Below are positions 26,023 through 34,202 of a stretch of DNA of 55,633 nt, piece by piece. The notes under the pieces were generated by a model. The model was not told the origin of the DNA. It did no database searches and saw only the letters and a program-made list of their open reading frames with translations. Within the stretch, counting starts at the first letter, position 1, and every line of letters starts with the position of its first letter. This stretch comes from Mucilaginibacter sp. (GTDB lineage: Bacteria > Bacteroidota > Bacteroidia > Sphingobacteriales > Sphingobacteriaceae), in the NCBI RefSeq assembly GCF_028288205.1, contig NZ_JAQBOD010000009.1, positions 1-55,633 on the forward strand, in the 5' to 3' direction. A program made the translations under genes and the position numbers.

Positions 26023-26042
26023 TTGTGGCATATTTGTGGCAC
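26023..26042. repeat. candidate integrase arm sites, right end
   Basis: TTGTGGCA (26023-26030) and TTGTGGCAC (26034-26042) in direct repeat, about 50 bases before the right att copy. They match the left-end sites at 23529-23567. Confidence 0.55.
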
Positions 26043-26093
26043 AGGTTAAGAAAACGTCATAAAAACCGCCTTTAAATGGCTAAATGGAACTTT

Positions 26094-26116
26094 GTTCGAA
26101 TCCCTAGCTCTCCGCT
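26094..26116 (+). repeat. attachment site, right copy
   Basis: Exact 23-base copy of the tRNA-Ser 3' end (compare 23338-23360). It marks the right border of the element. Confidence 0.88.
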
Positions 26117-26120
26117 TCAC

Positions 26121-26147
26121 AAAAGACTCGCAAGTTGCGAGTCTTTT
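26121..26147 (+). terminator. original terminator of tRNA-Ser, displaced by the element
   Basis: Perfect 13-base arms (AAAAGACTCGCAA and complement) around one G, ending in T residues, 5 bases after the right att copy. Before integration it would have followed the tRNA directly. Confidence 0.8.
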
Positions 26148-26170
26148 AGTATGATAATTTTTTGTCGATA

Positions 26171-26202
26171 GAAAGCCCCGTCATAAATTTGGCGGGGCTT
26201 TC
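26171..26202. terminator. second hairpin terminator
   Basis: Arms GAAAGCCCCG (26171-26180) and its complement (26193-26202) followed by TTATT. The 120 bases from here to the DUF421 stop hold nothing else. Confidence 0.7.
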
Positions 26203-26326
26203 TTATTAATATTTTACGCTGTTATCTATATATGGTGCATAGTATCGCTTTAATTATGGCTTGGCTCGTTCTTTTATAGTCTTCGATAGTATAAAATATA
26301 GAAATATGGCGGCCTATAATCTCTTA

Positions 26327-26830
26327 TTACTTATGTGGTTTTTCCTTTTCTACAACGCTTATCTCACCACTGGTTTCCAGGTAAACCTGCTTAACATTGG
26401 TTAAACTATTAATGTTGGCTTTACTTCGTACATCGCCCATCAGGTCGTTTTTACTGATGAGTCCTAATTTCATATTTTCATCATTTAGCTTTTCGTTTTC
26501 AAACAGAACCATGCTTTCTCCGCGCAGCAAACGCGCGAAAGATTCATTATGCAAACTTATCATTGCTAATAAACGATGAAGTAAAACAAGCACCAGACAA
26601 CAAACTACTGTAGGTACAAAATCTGATGCGCCAACAACTGCACGGCTTAAAATTGCACCTAATATTATAGCGATAGTATTATCAAATGCCGATTTTTTTC
26701 CAAATGTCCTGCGGCCCGATATACGAATAAGCACTAACGCTATAATATAAATTACAAAAGCGCGTGCAGACATTTGATAGACATTTAACTCCTTTCCTTC
26801 GCCAAATATTTTAATGATCAGTTCTTCCAT
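26327..26830 (-). CDS. DUF421 (YetF-like) membrane protein
   Basis: A 167-residue protein with two to three N-terminal transmembrane helices (about 20-90) and a cytoplasmic YetF C-terminal domain (about 95-160). Family blocks are ALVLIRISGRRTFGKKSAFD, then NTIAIILGAILSRAVVGAS, and the later LISKNDLMGDVRSKANI. YetF relatives are of uncertain function, with some linked to spore or stress resistance. It is a single gene just after a 118-residue unknown gene on the same strand, so it may be co-transcribed with the ligD group. Confidence 0.88.
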   Translation of the reverse strand: MEELIIKIFGEGKELNVYQMSARAFVIYIIALVLIRISGRRTFGKKSAFDNTIAIILGAILSRAVVGASDFVPTVVCCLVLVLLHRLLAMISLHNESFARLLRGESMVLFENEKLNDENMKLGLISKNDLMGDVRSKANINSLTNVKQVYLETSGEISVVEKEKPHK

Positions 26831-26851
26831 AATATTTTAGCTAATTGCTGT

Positions 26852-27208
26852 TTAATGTTTCCACAAAGCCGGGTTATCCCGATAATGTACTATTTGTTCT
26901 ACCGCTTGTTCTATTTCTTCTTTGGATAATGATTGCCGGCCATCGGCTACATAATTATATAGCTTGCCTGGTATCTCAAAAGTTATAAACCCAAGATAAT
27001 TAGGATCTAACTGCTTTTTTAAATGCTGCTCCTCTTTTAAAATATCAGATGGAGGATATTCTGCAGCTGTATTTTTATAAAGACTATAAGAATAAGTTAA
27101 AATAGGGTGACCATCCATATATACCCGCATTTCCGGGATGGCAATAATTGATAGTTTATTTCCTATTTTAAAATAAAAGGCTGCCATATCGTTTTGTTTA
27201 TATTTCAA
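26852..27208 (-). CDS. conserved-looking protein of unknown function
   Basis: 118 residues with no signal or membrane segment. The composition is mixed and ends in a helical stretch (EEIEQAVEQIVHYRDNPALW). Its start overlaps the 3' end of ligD by 11 bases, so it is translated after ligD in the same mRNA. I do not recognise a family. Confidence 0.65.
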   Translation of the reverse strand: MKYKQNDMAAFYFKIGNKLSIIAIPEMRVYMDGHPILTYSYSLYKNTAAEYPPSDILKEEQHLKKQLDPNYLGFITFEIPGKLYNYVADGRQSLSKEEIEQAVEQIVHYRDNPALWKH

Positions 27209-29930
27209 AAGTATCTTTTGCTTTTTTTATAGTTTTTTCCAGGTCAATGCCTTTACCTAAAACCCCTTTAAACAGGTCGCCGGTTTCCTTTAACCGGTCA
27301 ATAGCGTTAAATATGGTAAAGTTTTTCATTGTTAAACCGGGTTTTACTTCATCCCATAACAAGGGCATAGAAACTGTTGCTCCAACCTTTGGCCTTAACG
27401 AATATGGGCCGGCAATGGTGGCTCCGGGCCTATTTTGCAAAAAATCAAGATACATTTTACCTTTACGGTTTGCAACCATTCGCTCTAAACTGGTATAATC
27501 AGGTATTTGTTCATGCACCAGTTTTACTATGATCTTAGCAAACATTTGCGACTGGTCATAACTGTACTTAGCTTCTAAAGGAATATAAATATGCATCCCG
27601 GTAGAGCCGGATGTTTTTGGATAACATGGTACATCAATAACATCAAGCACTTTTTTAACTTCCCACGAGGCTTCAATTACCTGGTCGAAAGTGTTTTTAT
27701 CAGGATCAAGGTCTATCACACAATAATCAGGATTATCAGGAGATTGTATACGACTGAACCATGGGTTCATCTCTATACAGCCTAATGATGCCATCCATAA
27801 CAAATAGGCTTCATCCGAGCCAACCAAATACTCTTTGTGTTCGCCATCGCTGGTAGTGTATGGAAAGGTTTTAGTTACCCAATCGGGCGCTTTGCCCTTA
27901 ACATCTTTTTGATAAAAGCTTGGCCCGTGTATCCCATTAGGGAAACGATTTAGCGACATTGGCCTATCTTTCAAATAAGGCAGTATATATTCAGCTACGC
28001 GATAATAATAATTAAACATATCGCGCTTGGTTACACCATCTTCGGGCCAGTAAACTTTGCTTAGATGGGTAAATTTCAAGTCGTGCCCGCAAATTTCACG
28101 CACCTGGGTTTCATCTTTGGGATTAAGCAGCGTTTTACGCTCTTTATCTGTTGGCGGTTTAATTGCACTGTGGGTTTCTGTTGGTGCTTCGTCTGCTTCT
28201 TTTACAGTCTCTTCTGCGTCCTTTGGCGTCTCTAACACTACATCTATAGCTTTTTTATCTGTACGCATACCTTTAAATGATGCTTGCCTGAATATCCCAT
28301 CACTGGTTACTTCAGCAAAGGCTACTTCGCCCACCAGTTCGGGCTTTAACCATGTAGGTTTAGCGCCTAACCTTTGCGGGCGAAACCGTGAAGGTTTATC
28401 TACATCAGGTTCAACCTCAAAAGGGCTTTTATCAGTTATCAGCGGCTTAAACTGTGCCATCATTTCTTTTTGCAGCTTATCCGAAAATCCGGTACCCACC
28501 TTGCCCACATATTTTAAAGTTCTACCATCATAAACAGCTAATACCAATGCGCTGAATACTTTTGCTGTACCGGCATTTTTGGTAAAGCCTGCTATAATAA
28601 CTTCCTGACGGCGCTGTACTTTAATTTTTAGCCATTCTTTCGATCGGAGATCAGAAGTATAAACACTGTCGGTTTTTTTAGCGATGATGCCCTCTAACCC
28701 TATCTTTTCGGCGGCAGCAAAAAATTCTATACCATTGGCTGCAAATACTTTACTTTGCCGTATACGGTCATCATTGGCGGGAAGTATTTCTTTAAGGATG
28801 GCTTGTCTTTCATTTAAGGGCAGCCCCATCAGGTTTTTGCCTTCGTACCATAAAATATCAAAAACGTAATAAACCAAAGTGCCATCGGCTTCGCTGCGCC
28901 AATTTTGCAAAGCGCCAAAATCTGACAGCCCTTTATCGTTCAATACCAATATTTCACCATCAATTACAGCATTGATCTGCCAGTTTTTCAGCAGTTTATT
29001 TATGGGATAGTATTTATCGAATGGAATATTATTTCGTGATATTAGTTCGGCTCCTTTTTTATCAATAACCGCTATAGCGCGATAACCATCCCATTTTACC
29101 TCGTAAATCCAGTCCGGATGATCAAAAGGCGCATCTACCAGTGTGGCCTTCATGGGTTTTATGTTTTTAGGAATGGGTGATTTTGGCGCAGCTTTTATAA
29201 TCGCCTCAACATCGGGCTCAGGCATATCCATTTGTCCCTCAGCCAGGTTCTCACCCACCACTTCCTCAACCGGTTGTGCCAGGTTTTTTTTTTTATTTTT
29301 TTTATCCGCCTGCCCTACATCTTCTTCATGCCCGTGTTGCCAAACCTTCTCGCTGGTTTTCTCCATGGTTTCGATGGTTTTGCCGGATAATACAGATTTA
29401 TCTCTTTTCGTAATATCTTTCGGACTGGCAAAACCATCATTATGCTTTATCAGCAGCCAGCCGTTTTCGCCCATACCTTGAGTTTTTACCAATGCGTATT
29501 CACCTTCCAGTTTTTCGCCATGAAGTTTAATTTTAACCGAGCCGGATTTTAGTTGTTGCAGCAAATGCTTCTCTTGTGCTTGCTTGCCTTTTATATCTTC
29601 TATAGGCTCATAGGTACCTTCGTCCCAAACAATTACTGTACCACCCCCATATTCGCCTTGCGGGATAATGCCTTCAAAGTTTCGGTAATCAAACGGGTGA
29701 TCTTCTACCATCATGGCCAGCCTTTTAACTTTAGGATCTGTAGACGGACCTTTTGGCACGGCCCAGCTTTTTAATACGCCATCCATTTCCAGCCTGAAAT
29801 CATAATGCAGGCGCGATGCATCATGCTTTTGTATTACAAACATTAAATGATCTTTATCCCTGCTTCTTCCGGCTTTGGGCTCTGCCGTTTTGGTAAAATC
29901 CCGCTTCTCTGCATATTTTTCCAGGCTCAT
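27198..29930 (-). CDS. ligD: multifunctional DNA ligase LigD
   Basis: LigD repairs double-strand breaks by end joining. The 910-residue protein carries all three activities in order. First is the 3'-phosphoesterase domain (about 25-165, HDASRLHYDFRLEMDG and IIPQGEYGGGTV). The ATP-dependent ligase follows (about 255-560, nucleophile K279 in EVKWDGYR, then DGEILVLN). The archaeo-eukaryotic primase-like polymerase is last (about 635-905, with the metal-binding CVIDLDPDKN). The linkers between the domains are rich in Lys/Glu. The order PE-Lig-Pol matches other Bacteroidota. Its usual partner Ku is not in this window. Confidence 0.95.
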   Translation of the reverse strand: MSLEKYAEKRDFTKTAEPKAGRSRDKDHLMFVIQKHDASRLHYDFRLEMDGVLKSWAVPKGPSTDPKVKRLAMMVEDHPFDYRNFEGIIPQGEYGGGTVIVWDEGTYEPIEDIKGKQAQEKHLLQQLKSGSVKIKLHGEKLEGEYALVKTQGMGENGWLLIKHNDGFASPKDITKRDKSVLSGKTIETMEKTSEKVWQHGHEEDVGQADKKNKKKNLAQPVEEVVGENLAEGQMDMPEPDVEAIIKAAPKSPIPKNIKPMKATLVDAPFDHPDWIYEVKWDGYRAIAVIDKKGAELISRNNIPFDKYYPINKLLKNWQINAVIDGEILVLNDKGLSDFGALQNWRSEADGTLVYYVFDILWYEGKNLMGLPLNERQAILKEILPANDDRIRQSKVFAANGIEFFAAAEKIGLEGIIAKKTDSVYTSDLRSKEWLKIKVQRRQEVIIAGFTKNAGTAKVFSALVLAVYDGRTLKYVGKVGTGFSDKLQKEMMAQFKPLITDKSPFEVEPDVDKPSRFRPQRLGAKPTWLKPELVGEVAFAEVTSDGIFRQASFKGMRTDKKAIDVVLETPKDAEETVKEADEAPTETHSAIKPPTDKERKTLLNPKDETQVREICGHDLKFTHLSKVYWPEDGVTKRDMFNYYYRVAEYILPYLKDRPMSLNRFPNGIHGPSFYQKDVKGKAPDWVTKTFPYTTSDGEHKEYLVGSDEAYLLWMASLGCIEMNPWFSRIQSPDNPDYCVIDLDPDKNTFDQVIEASWEVKKVLDVIDVPCYPKTSGSTGMHIYIPLEAKYSYDQSQMFAKIIVKLVHEQIPDYTSLERMVANRKGKMYLDFLQNRPGATIAGPYSLRPKVGATVSMPLLWDEVKPGLTMKNFTIFNAIDRLKETGDLFKGVLGKGIDLEKTIKKAKDTFEI

Positions 29931-29979
29931 GGCAAAATGTATCTATTTTATAAACAATGGAAATACAGAAATAGTTTTA

Positions 29980-30786
29980 TCACATTCCGGTAAGCTTTAT
30001 ATCCGCGGCTTTAATATCCTCCATCAAAACTTCCTGTAATTTTAAACGTGTATCATAAAAGCCATGAGCGTTTACCCAAACGTTTATACCTATTTTATAT
30101 CCGTCAAATTCCATTGCTGATATGCCGATACGCCTTTCGGGTATTTTAAGGCATTCTTCATGCCCATCAATTGTGCTATTAACCACAGATTTGACCTGCT
30201 TAAAATCAACATTATTTGGTACTTTAATTTCAATGTCCAATCGCCTTATTCCTTCACGACTAATATTTATAATTACCTCGTTTGACAATTTACCATTGGG
30301 TACAATAACCATCCGGTTATCAAATGTTTTTACCAGGGTGTAAAATATTTGTATAGAGGTTACAGTGCCTTCCAGCCCCTGGGTAATAATGTTATCGCCA
30401 ACATAAAAAGGCTTTAACAACAAAATTAAAATGCCGCTGGCAAAATTTTGTAATGTACCCGAAAGTGCTAAGCCTACTGCAACACCAAAGGAAGCAACTA
30501 CTGCAGCAAATATTGTCATGGATATACCAACTACTTGCATTACTCCTAATAACAATAATACACGCAATGCCACACCAAGCAAGCTTAATAAAAATGTTCG
30601 TACAGATGAATTAACTTCCTTTTGATGCAATCCGTTATGAAGCCATTTTAATAACAGTTTTATTAACCATAAGCCAACAAACAATATTATTATCCCTGCA
30701 ACTATCTTAGGCCCTTGTGATATGATCCAGTTATAAGCCTTATCTGATAACATTCCGATACTTGTTGATTTTGATTGGGCCTGCAT
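29980..30786 (-). CDS. small-conductance mechanosensitive channel, MscS family
   Basis: 268 residues with about three transmembrane helices (about 32-52, 66-88, 92-125). The pore-lining TM3 reads FGVAVGLALSGTLQNFASGI, followed by the beta domain GDNIITQGLEGTVTSI and FDNRMVIVPNGKLSNEVIIN. The family opens on membrane tension to release solutes. The C-terminal region is shorter than E. coli MscS (286). It lies 6 bases after the pyrophosphatase gene, so the two are one unit. Confidence 0.93.
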   Translation of the reverse strand: MQAQSKSTSIGMLSDKAYNWIISQGPKIVAGIIILFVGLWLIKLLLKWLHNGLHQKEVNSSVRTFLLSLLGVALRVLLLLGVMQVVGISMTIFAAVVASFGVAVGLALSGTLQNFASGILILLLKPFYVGDNIITQGLEGTVTSIQIFYTLVKTFDNRMVIVPNGKLSNEVIINISREGIRRLDIEIKVPNNVDFKQVKSVVNSTIDGHEECLKIPERRIGISAMEFDGYKIGINVWVNAHGFYDTRLKLQEVLMEDIKAADIKLTGM

Positions 30787-30792
30787 ATTAAT

Positions 30793-31269
30793 TTATTTGA
30801 GTTTAGCTAATTTATAAGCGGCAGTTGCGCCTACCCTCTCCAATACCTCAAAATTTTTGCCGGCCTGTTCATTGTAGTTTCTAAAAAAATGTTCTAATTG
30901 ATTTAATATAGCCTCGGGTACATCGCTAATATCCTTAACTGCTGAGAACAGCTGTGATGCTTCAGGAACCACCAGAAAACGGTCATTGCGTATTGTTTTT
31001 TTGTCCCGATCAGTTTGTTGGGCTTTTATGGCGCCAATTATCCTGCAATCTATAACACAACCCGGGAAGGTGGTTATTTCTGATATGACAATAACATCCA
31101 GCGGATCGCCATCTCCCCCTTTTGTATCCGGAATAAAACCAAAATCAAAAGGAAATACTAATCCTGCAGGTAATATCTTTTTTAGTTTAAACTGGCCCGT
31201 CCGGGGTTCAAAATCAAATTTGTGGCCGCTTCCTTTTGGACTTTCAACAATTATAGTTACCGGTTTCAT
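30793..31269 (-). CDS. ppa: inorganic pyrophosphatase, family I
   Basis: Hydrolyses pyrophosphate in the cytoplasm, pulling biosynthetic reactions forward. At 158 residues it is a little shorter than the usual 175. The metal-binding signature DGDPLDVIV is present (about 52-60), preceded by PFDFGFIPDT and followed by NDRFLVVPE. It is upstream of the mscS-like gene with a 6-base gap. A strong hairpin sits behind its start, toward the next gene. Confidence 0.92.
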   Translation of the reverse strand: MKPVTIIVESPKGSGHKFDFEPRTGQFKLKKILPAGLVFPFDFGFIPDTKGGDGDPLDVIVISEITTFPGCVIDCRIIGAIKAQQTDRDKKTIRNDRFLVVPEASQLFSAVKDISDVPEAILNQLEHFFRNYNEQAGKNFEVLERVGATAAYKLAKLK

Positions 31270-31325
31270 AGCAACAATAACAGCTGTAATAAATTATGGT
31301 TTTTATTATTGGCTATAAACAAAAG

Positions 31326-31374
31326 GAGGCTGTATCAAAAGTTATTAATAGTAAATAACTTTTGATACAGCCTC
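31326..31374. terminator. long hairpin between ThuA-fusion and ppa genes
   Basis: Perfect 21-base arms (31326-31346 and 31354-31374) with a 7-base loop. It lies 21 bases past the stop of the large upstream gene on the minus strand and before the ppa group. Confidence 0.75.
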
Positions 31375-31395
31375 TTACATGTAATAACTATTGTA

Positions 31396-34104
31396 TTATT
31401 TACCGCCTAAGGAAAATACCCAATCTAATATCTGCTTAGCTTCTTCGGGTTTTAAGCTTGGGTGCGCAGGCATTACCACATCACCCCATACGCCCGAGCC
31501 GCCGGTTATTATTTTATTGGTTAGTTTATTAATGTTAGCATCGTTTTTATTATAATGTTTTGCCACGTCCATAAACGACGGCCCAATAGATTTTTCTTCA
31601 GCCTTATGGCAGCTTTTACAATCCATAGATAACATTAATGCTTTACCGGCTGCAAAAGGTGCAGATGGATCAGCAACTTCTTCGGTACTGCCCGCAGCAA
31701 TAAAAACAGTTTTACTTTTATTTGCAGCCAGCTTGCTGTCTTTAACAATTACATAAAGATTATAATTTCCCTTTTTTGTGTAGGTGTAAGTTAAAACAGG
31801 TTTGGTTGTTACCTTTTTTATACCATTACCCAAGTTCCAGGTATAGGTCATTTTATCTTTTTCCGGGTCTGTTGCTTTAACCGATAAGGTAACAGTTAAA
31901 GGTAGGCTGCCAAATGCCTTATCAGAAGTTACAGCAGCAATTTCCGGAGGACGGTTACCAGTGTTAAAATCAATTCTTGATAAGCCTGCATCCGCGTTTT
32001 TTAGAAACCAGCCGTTGCCATACTCCAGTATATATAATTTGCCATCGGGGCCCAGCTCCATATCAATAGGGGCGCTAAACTTGGTTTTATCCATAAATGG
32101 TTCCATAGCATCATAATCACCTTCAGGTGTCATGGTAACTACTTTTATCCATCCCCTTATCCATTCATAAATAAATAGCTTATTGTTATAGTATGATGGT
32201 AATTTGCCTGTATTTTGATACTGTTCCCCATGATAAACCGGGCCTGCCATAGCTGTGCGGCCGCCGGTACCAACCTGCGGGAATTCTTTTGATGCCGCAT
32301 ATGGATACCATATAAATGCAGGCTGCGCCGGAGGCAATTCTTTTAAACCTGTATTATTTCTTGAATTATTGATAACATGCTGCGGATCAAAAGCGGCACC
32401 AACTTTGCCTGTAGCATAGTCATATTCGCGGTAGGGATAATTATTCCCTGAAAAATATGGATAGCCAAAGTTACCTGCTTTTCGTGCCTGGTTAACTTCG
32501 TCATAACCACGGGGGCCGTGTGTGGCCAAACTATCATTGTTGGCATCCGGGCCTACCTCGCCCCAGTACAAAAACCCGTTAGTTTTATCAACTGTTATAC
32601 GGTAAGGGTTACGGTTACCCATTACATAAATTTCGGGACGTGTTTTATCCATTCCTTTAGGGAACAGGTTACCTTCGGGTATAGTGTAGGTACCGTCGGG
32701 GTGTATTTGTATGCGCATTATTTTTCCGCGCAGGTCATTGCTATTACCAGATCCTCTGCGGTCGTCGTATTGCTCATGTCCCGGCCTGTCATCCAAAGGC
32801 GAGTATGAATAAGTATTAGGCGCCCCCTTTGGTAAATTAGGTTCATCAAAAGGCGTTGTATTATCGCCTTGCGAAACAAATAATATATGGTCTTTACCAA
32901 ACGCTATAGAACCACCGGTATGGCAGCATATTTCGCGCATGGTTTTTACCTGCAATATTATTTTTTCTGATTTATTATCAACCTTGCCATTAACAAACGT
33001 AAAGCGCGACAGGCGGTTAACCGCTGTATCGGCAGGGCTGTAGTAGATGTAAATGAAGTGATTAGTTTTAAAATCAGGATCGGCCTGTAAACCCAATACG
33101 CCTTCCTCCGCGTTTACGCTTTTATTATATAAGGTGTGAAAATATGCGTTAAGAAACCCAACTTGTTTAACCTTTTTGGTTAGATGATTATATAGCATAA
33201 TTTCGCCACGGCGCTGTATAACCAATATATCCAGGTTAGGCAAAATGGTCATTTCGGTAGGCTCAAAGAAAGTATCGCTTACCAGACTGGTTTTTATAAA
33301 GCGGTTCTCTTCCGGAACCCGCGGCGTTTTTGCTTTGGCGTAATTTAATGGCGCATTTTTGCCGATAGCATATTTTATACCGCCCAATATATGTTGCAAA
33401 AATAATGGCTCGCTGTATGATTCATTTGTATGGCCAAGGCCTGTATAAAACACACGGCCGCCTTCAAAATCATGGTACCAGGCAATTGGGTGGTCGCCCA
33501 TTTTATAAGGCTCATCCGTTGGTTTATAAGTAAGTGATGATTCATCTAACTTTATCAGCACATGCAGATCCTTTGCTACCGATTTATAATGATAATATTC
33601 ATCATTTCTCACCCATTTTTCGGGAAGCATGTTAGTAGCTATATTATTCCGGTCAACCACGTTTAAGGTGGCCTGCGGAGTACCTGCATTATGGTGCGAA
33701 AAGTAGCCGCCTACCATTCTGCCATACCAATGCCAGTCGTACTCCGCATCAGCAGCGGCATGTATACCCACAAAACCACCGCCGGCTTGTATATATCTTT
33801 TCAGATCTATCTGTTGGTAGTTATTTAAGAAATAGCCGGTTGTGCTTACAAAAACAACAGCGGCATACTTCTTTAAATTACTTTCCTCGATTTTAGAAGC
33901 ATCGGAAGTCGTATCAGCTATAAAACCATTTTCCTGGCCCAATTTTATAATTGCAGGTGCTGCAACTTTAATTGATGCATGCGGGTAACCTGCAGTTTTC
34001 TTAAAAACTAATATACGTGGCTGTACCTGTGCTTTAGCAATATTTATGCTTGCAAATAATGCTAATAGTGTAATGTTTAAAAAGCTAAAAAACTTTAATC
34101 TCAT
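31396..34104 (-). CDS. ThuA / sorbosone-dehydrogenase / PKD / cytochrome c fusion, exported
   Basis: 902 residues from the ATG at 34104; a further in-frame start 39 bases upstream would precede the signal peptide. After the signal (about 1-25) comes a ThuA-like domain (about 25-245, with GGFVGIHAAADAEYDWHWYG). A glucose/sorbosone dehydrogenase propeller follows (about 255-685, GLQADPDFKTNHFIYIYYSP and later RDGEIYVMGNRNPYRI-like text). A PKD beta domain comes next (about 695-795). The C-terminal cytochrome c has CKSCH heme attachment and VVMPAHP with the distal Met. Such proteins oxidise sugars in the periplasm and pass electrons on; the cytochrome suggests built-in electron transfer. It stands alone. 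Confidence 0.88.
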   Translation of the reverse strand: MRLKFFSFLNITLLALFASINIAKAQVQPRILVFKKTAGYPHASIKVAAPAIIKLGQENGFIADTTSDASKIEESNLKKYAAVVFVSTTGYFLNNYQQIDLKRYIQAGGGFVGIHAAADAEYDWHWYGRMVGGYFSHHNAGTPQATLNVVDRNNIATNMLPEKWVRNDEYYHYKSVAKDLHVLIKLDESSLTYKPTDEPYKMGDHPIAWYHDFEGGRVFYTGLGHTNESYSEPLFLQHILGGIKYAIGKNAPLNYAKAKTPRVPEENRFIKTSLVSDTFFEPTEMTILPNLDILVIQRRGEIMLYNHLTKKVKQVGFLNAYFHTLYNKSVNAEEGVLGLQADPDFKTNHFIYIYYSPADTAVNRLSRFTFVNGKVDNKSEKIILQVKTMREICCHTGGSIAFGKDHILFVSQGDNTTPFDEPNLPKGAPNTYSYSPLDDRPGHEQYDDRRGSGNSNDLRGKIMRIQIHPDGTYTIPEGNLFPKGMDKTRPEIYVMGNRNPYRITVDKTNGFLYWGEVGPDANNDSLATHGPRGYDEVNQARKAGNFGYPYFSGNNYPYREYDYATGKVGAAFDPQHVINNSRNNTGLKELPPAQPAFIWYPYAASKEFPQVGTGGRTAMAGPVYHGEQYQNTGKLPSYYNNKLFIYEWIRGWIKVVTMTPEGDYDAMEPFMDKTKFSAPIDMELGPDGKLYILEYGNGWFLKNADAGLSRIDFNTGNRPPEIAAVTSDKAFGSLPLTVTLSVKATDPEKDKMTYTWNLGNGIKKVTTKPVLTYTYTKKGNYNLYVIVKDSKLAANKSKTVFIAAGSTEEVADPSAPFAAGKALMLSMDCKSCHKAEEKSIGPSFMDVAKHYNKNDANINKLTNKIITGGSGVWGDVVMPAHPSLKPEEAKQILDWVFSLGGK

Positions 34105-34202
34105 GTTTATAATGGTTGGTTTTGAATGGCTTACAGAATACAAAGCTAAAGTATTAAAAAGCTAAACAAAACCTCACATTATTAAAAAAAATATCTTACA
34201 AC

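Larger units (their letters stand above)
23338..26116. mobile_element. defective integrative element in tRNA-Ser
   Basis: About 2.8 kb between two exact 23-base copies of the tRNA-Ser 3' end. It contains a truncated tyrosine integrase, candidate integrase arm-binding sites near both ends, a 105-residue unknown protein and a SagB-type dehydrogenase. The original tRNA terminator now lies beyond the right copy (26121-26147). The catalytic domain of the integrase is lost, so it cannot excise by itself; it is probably a remnant of a larger island. Confidence 0.85.
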
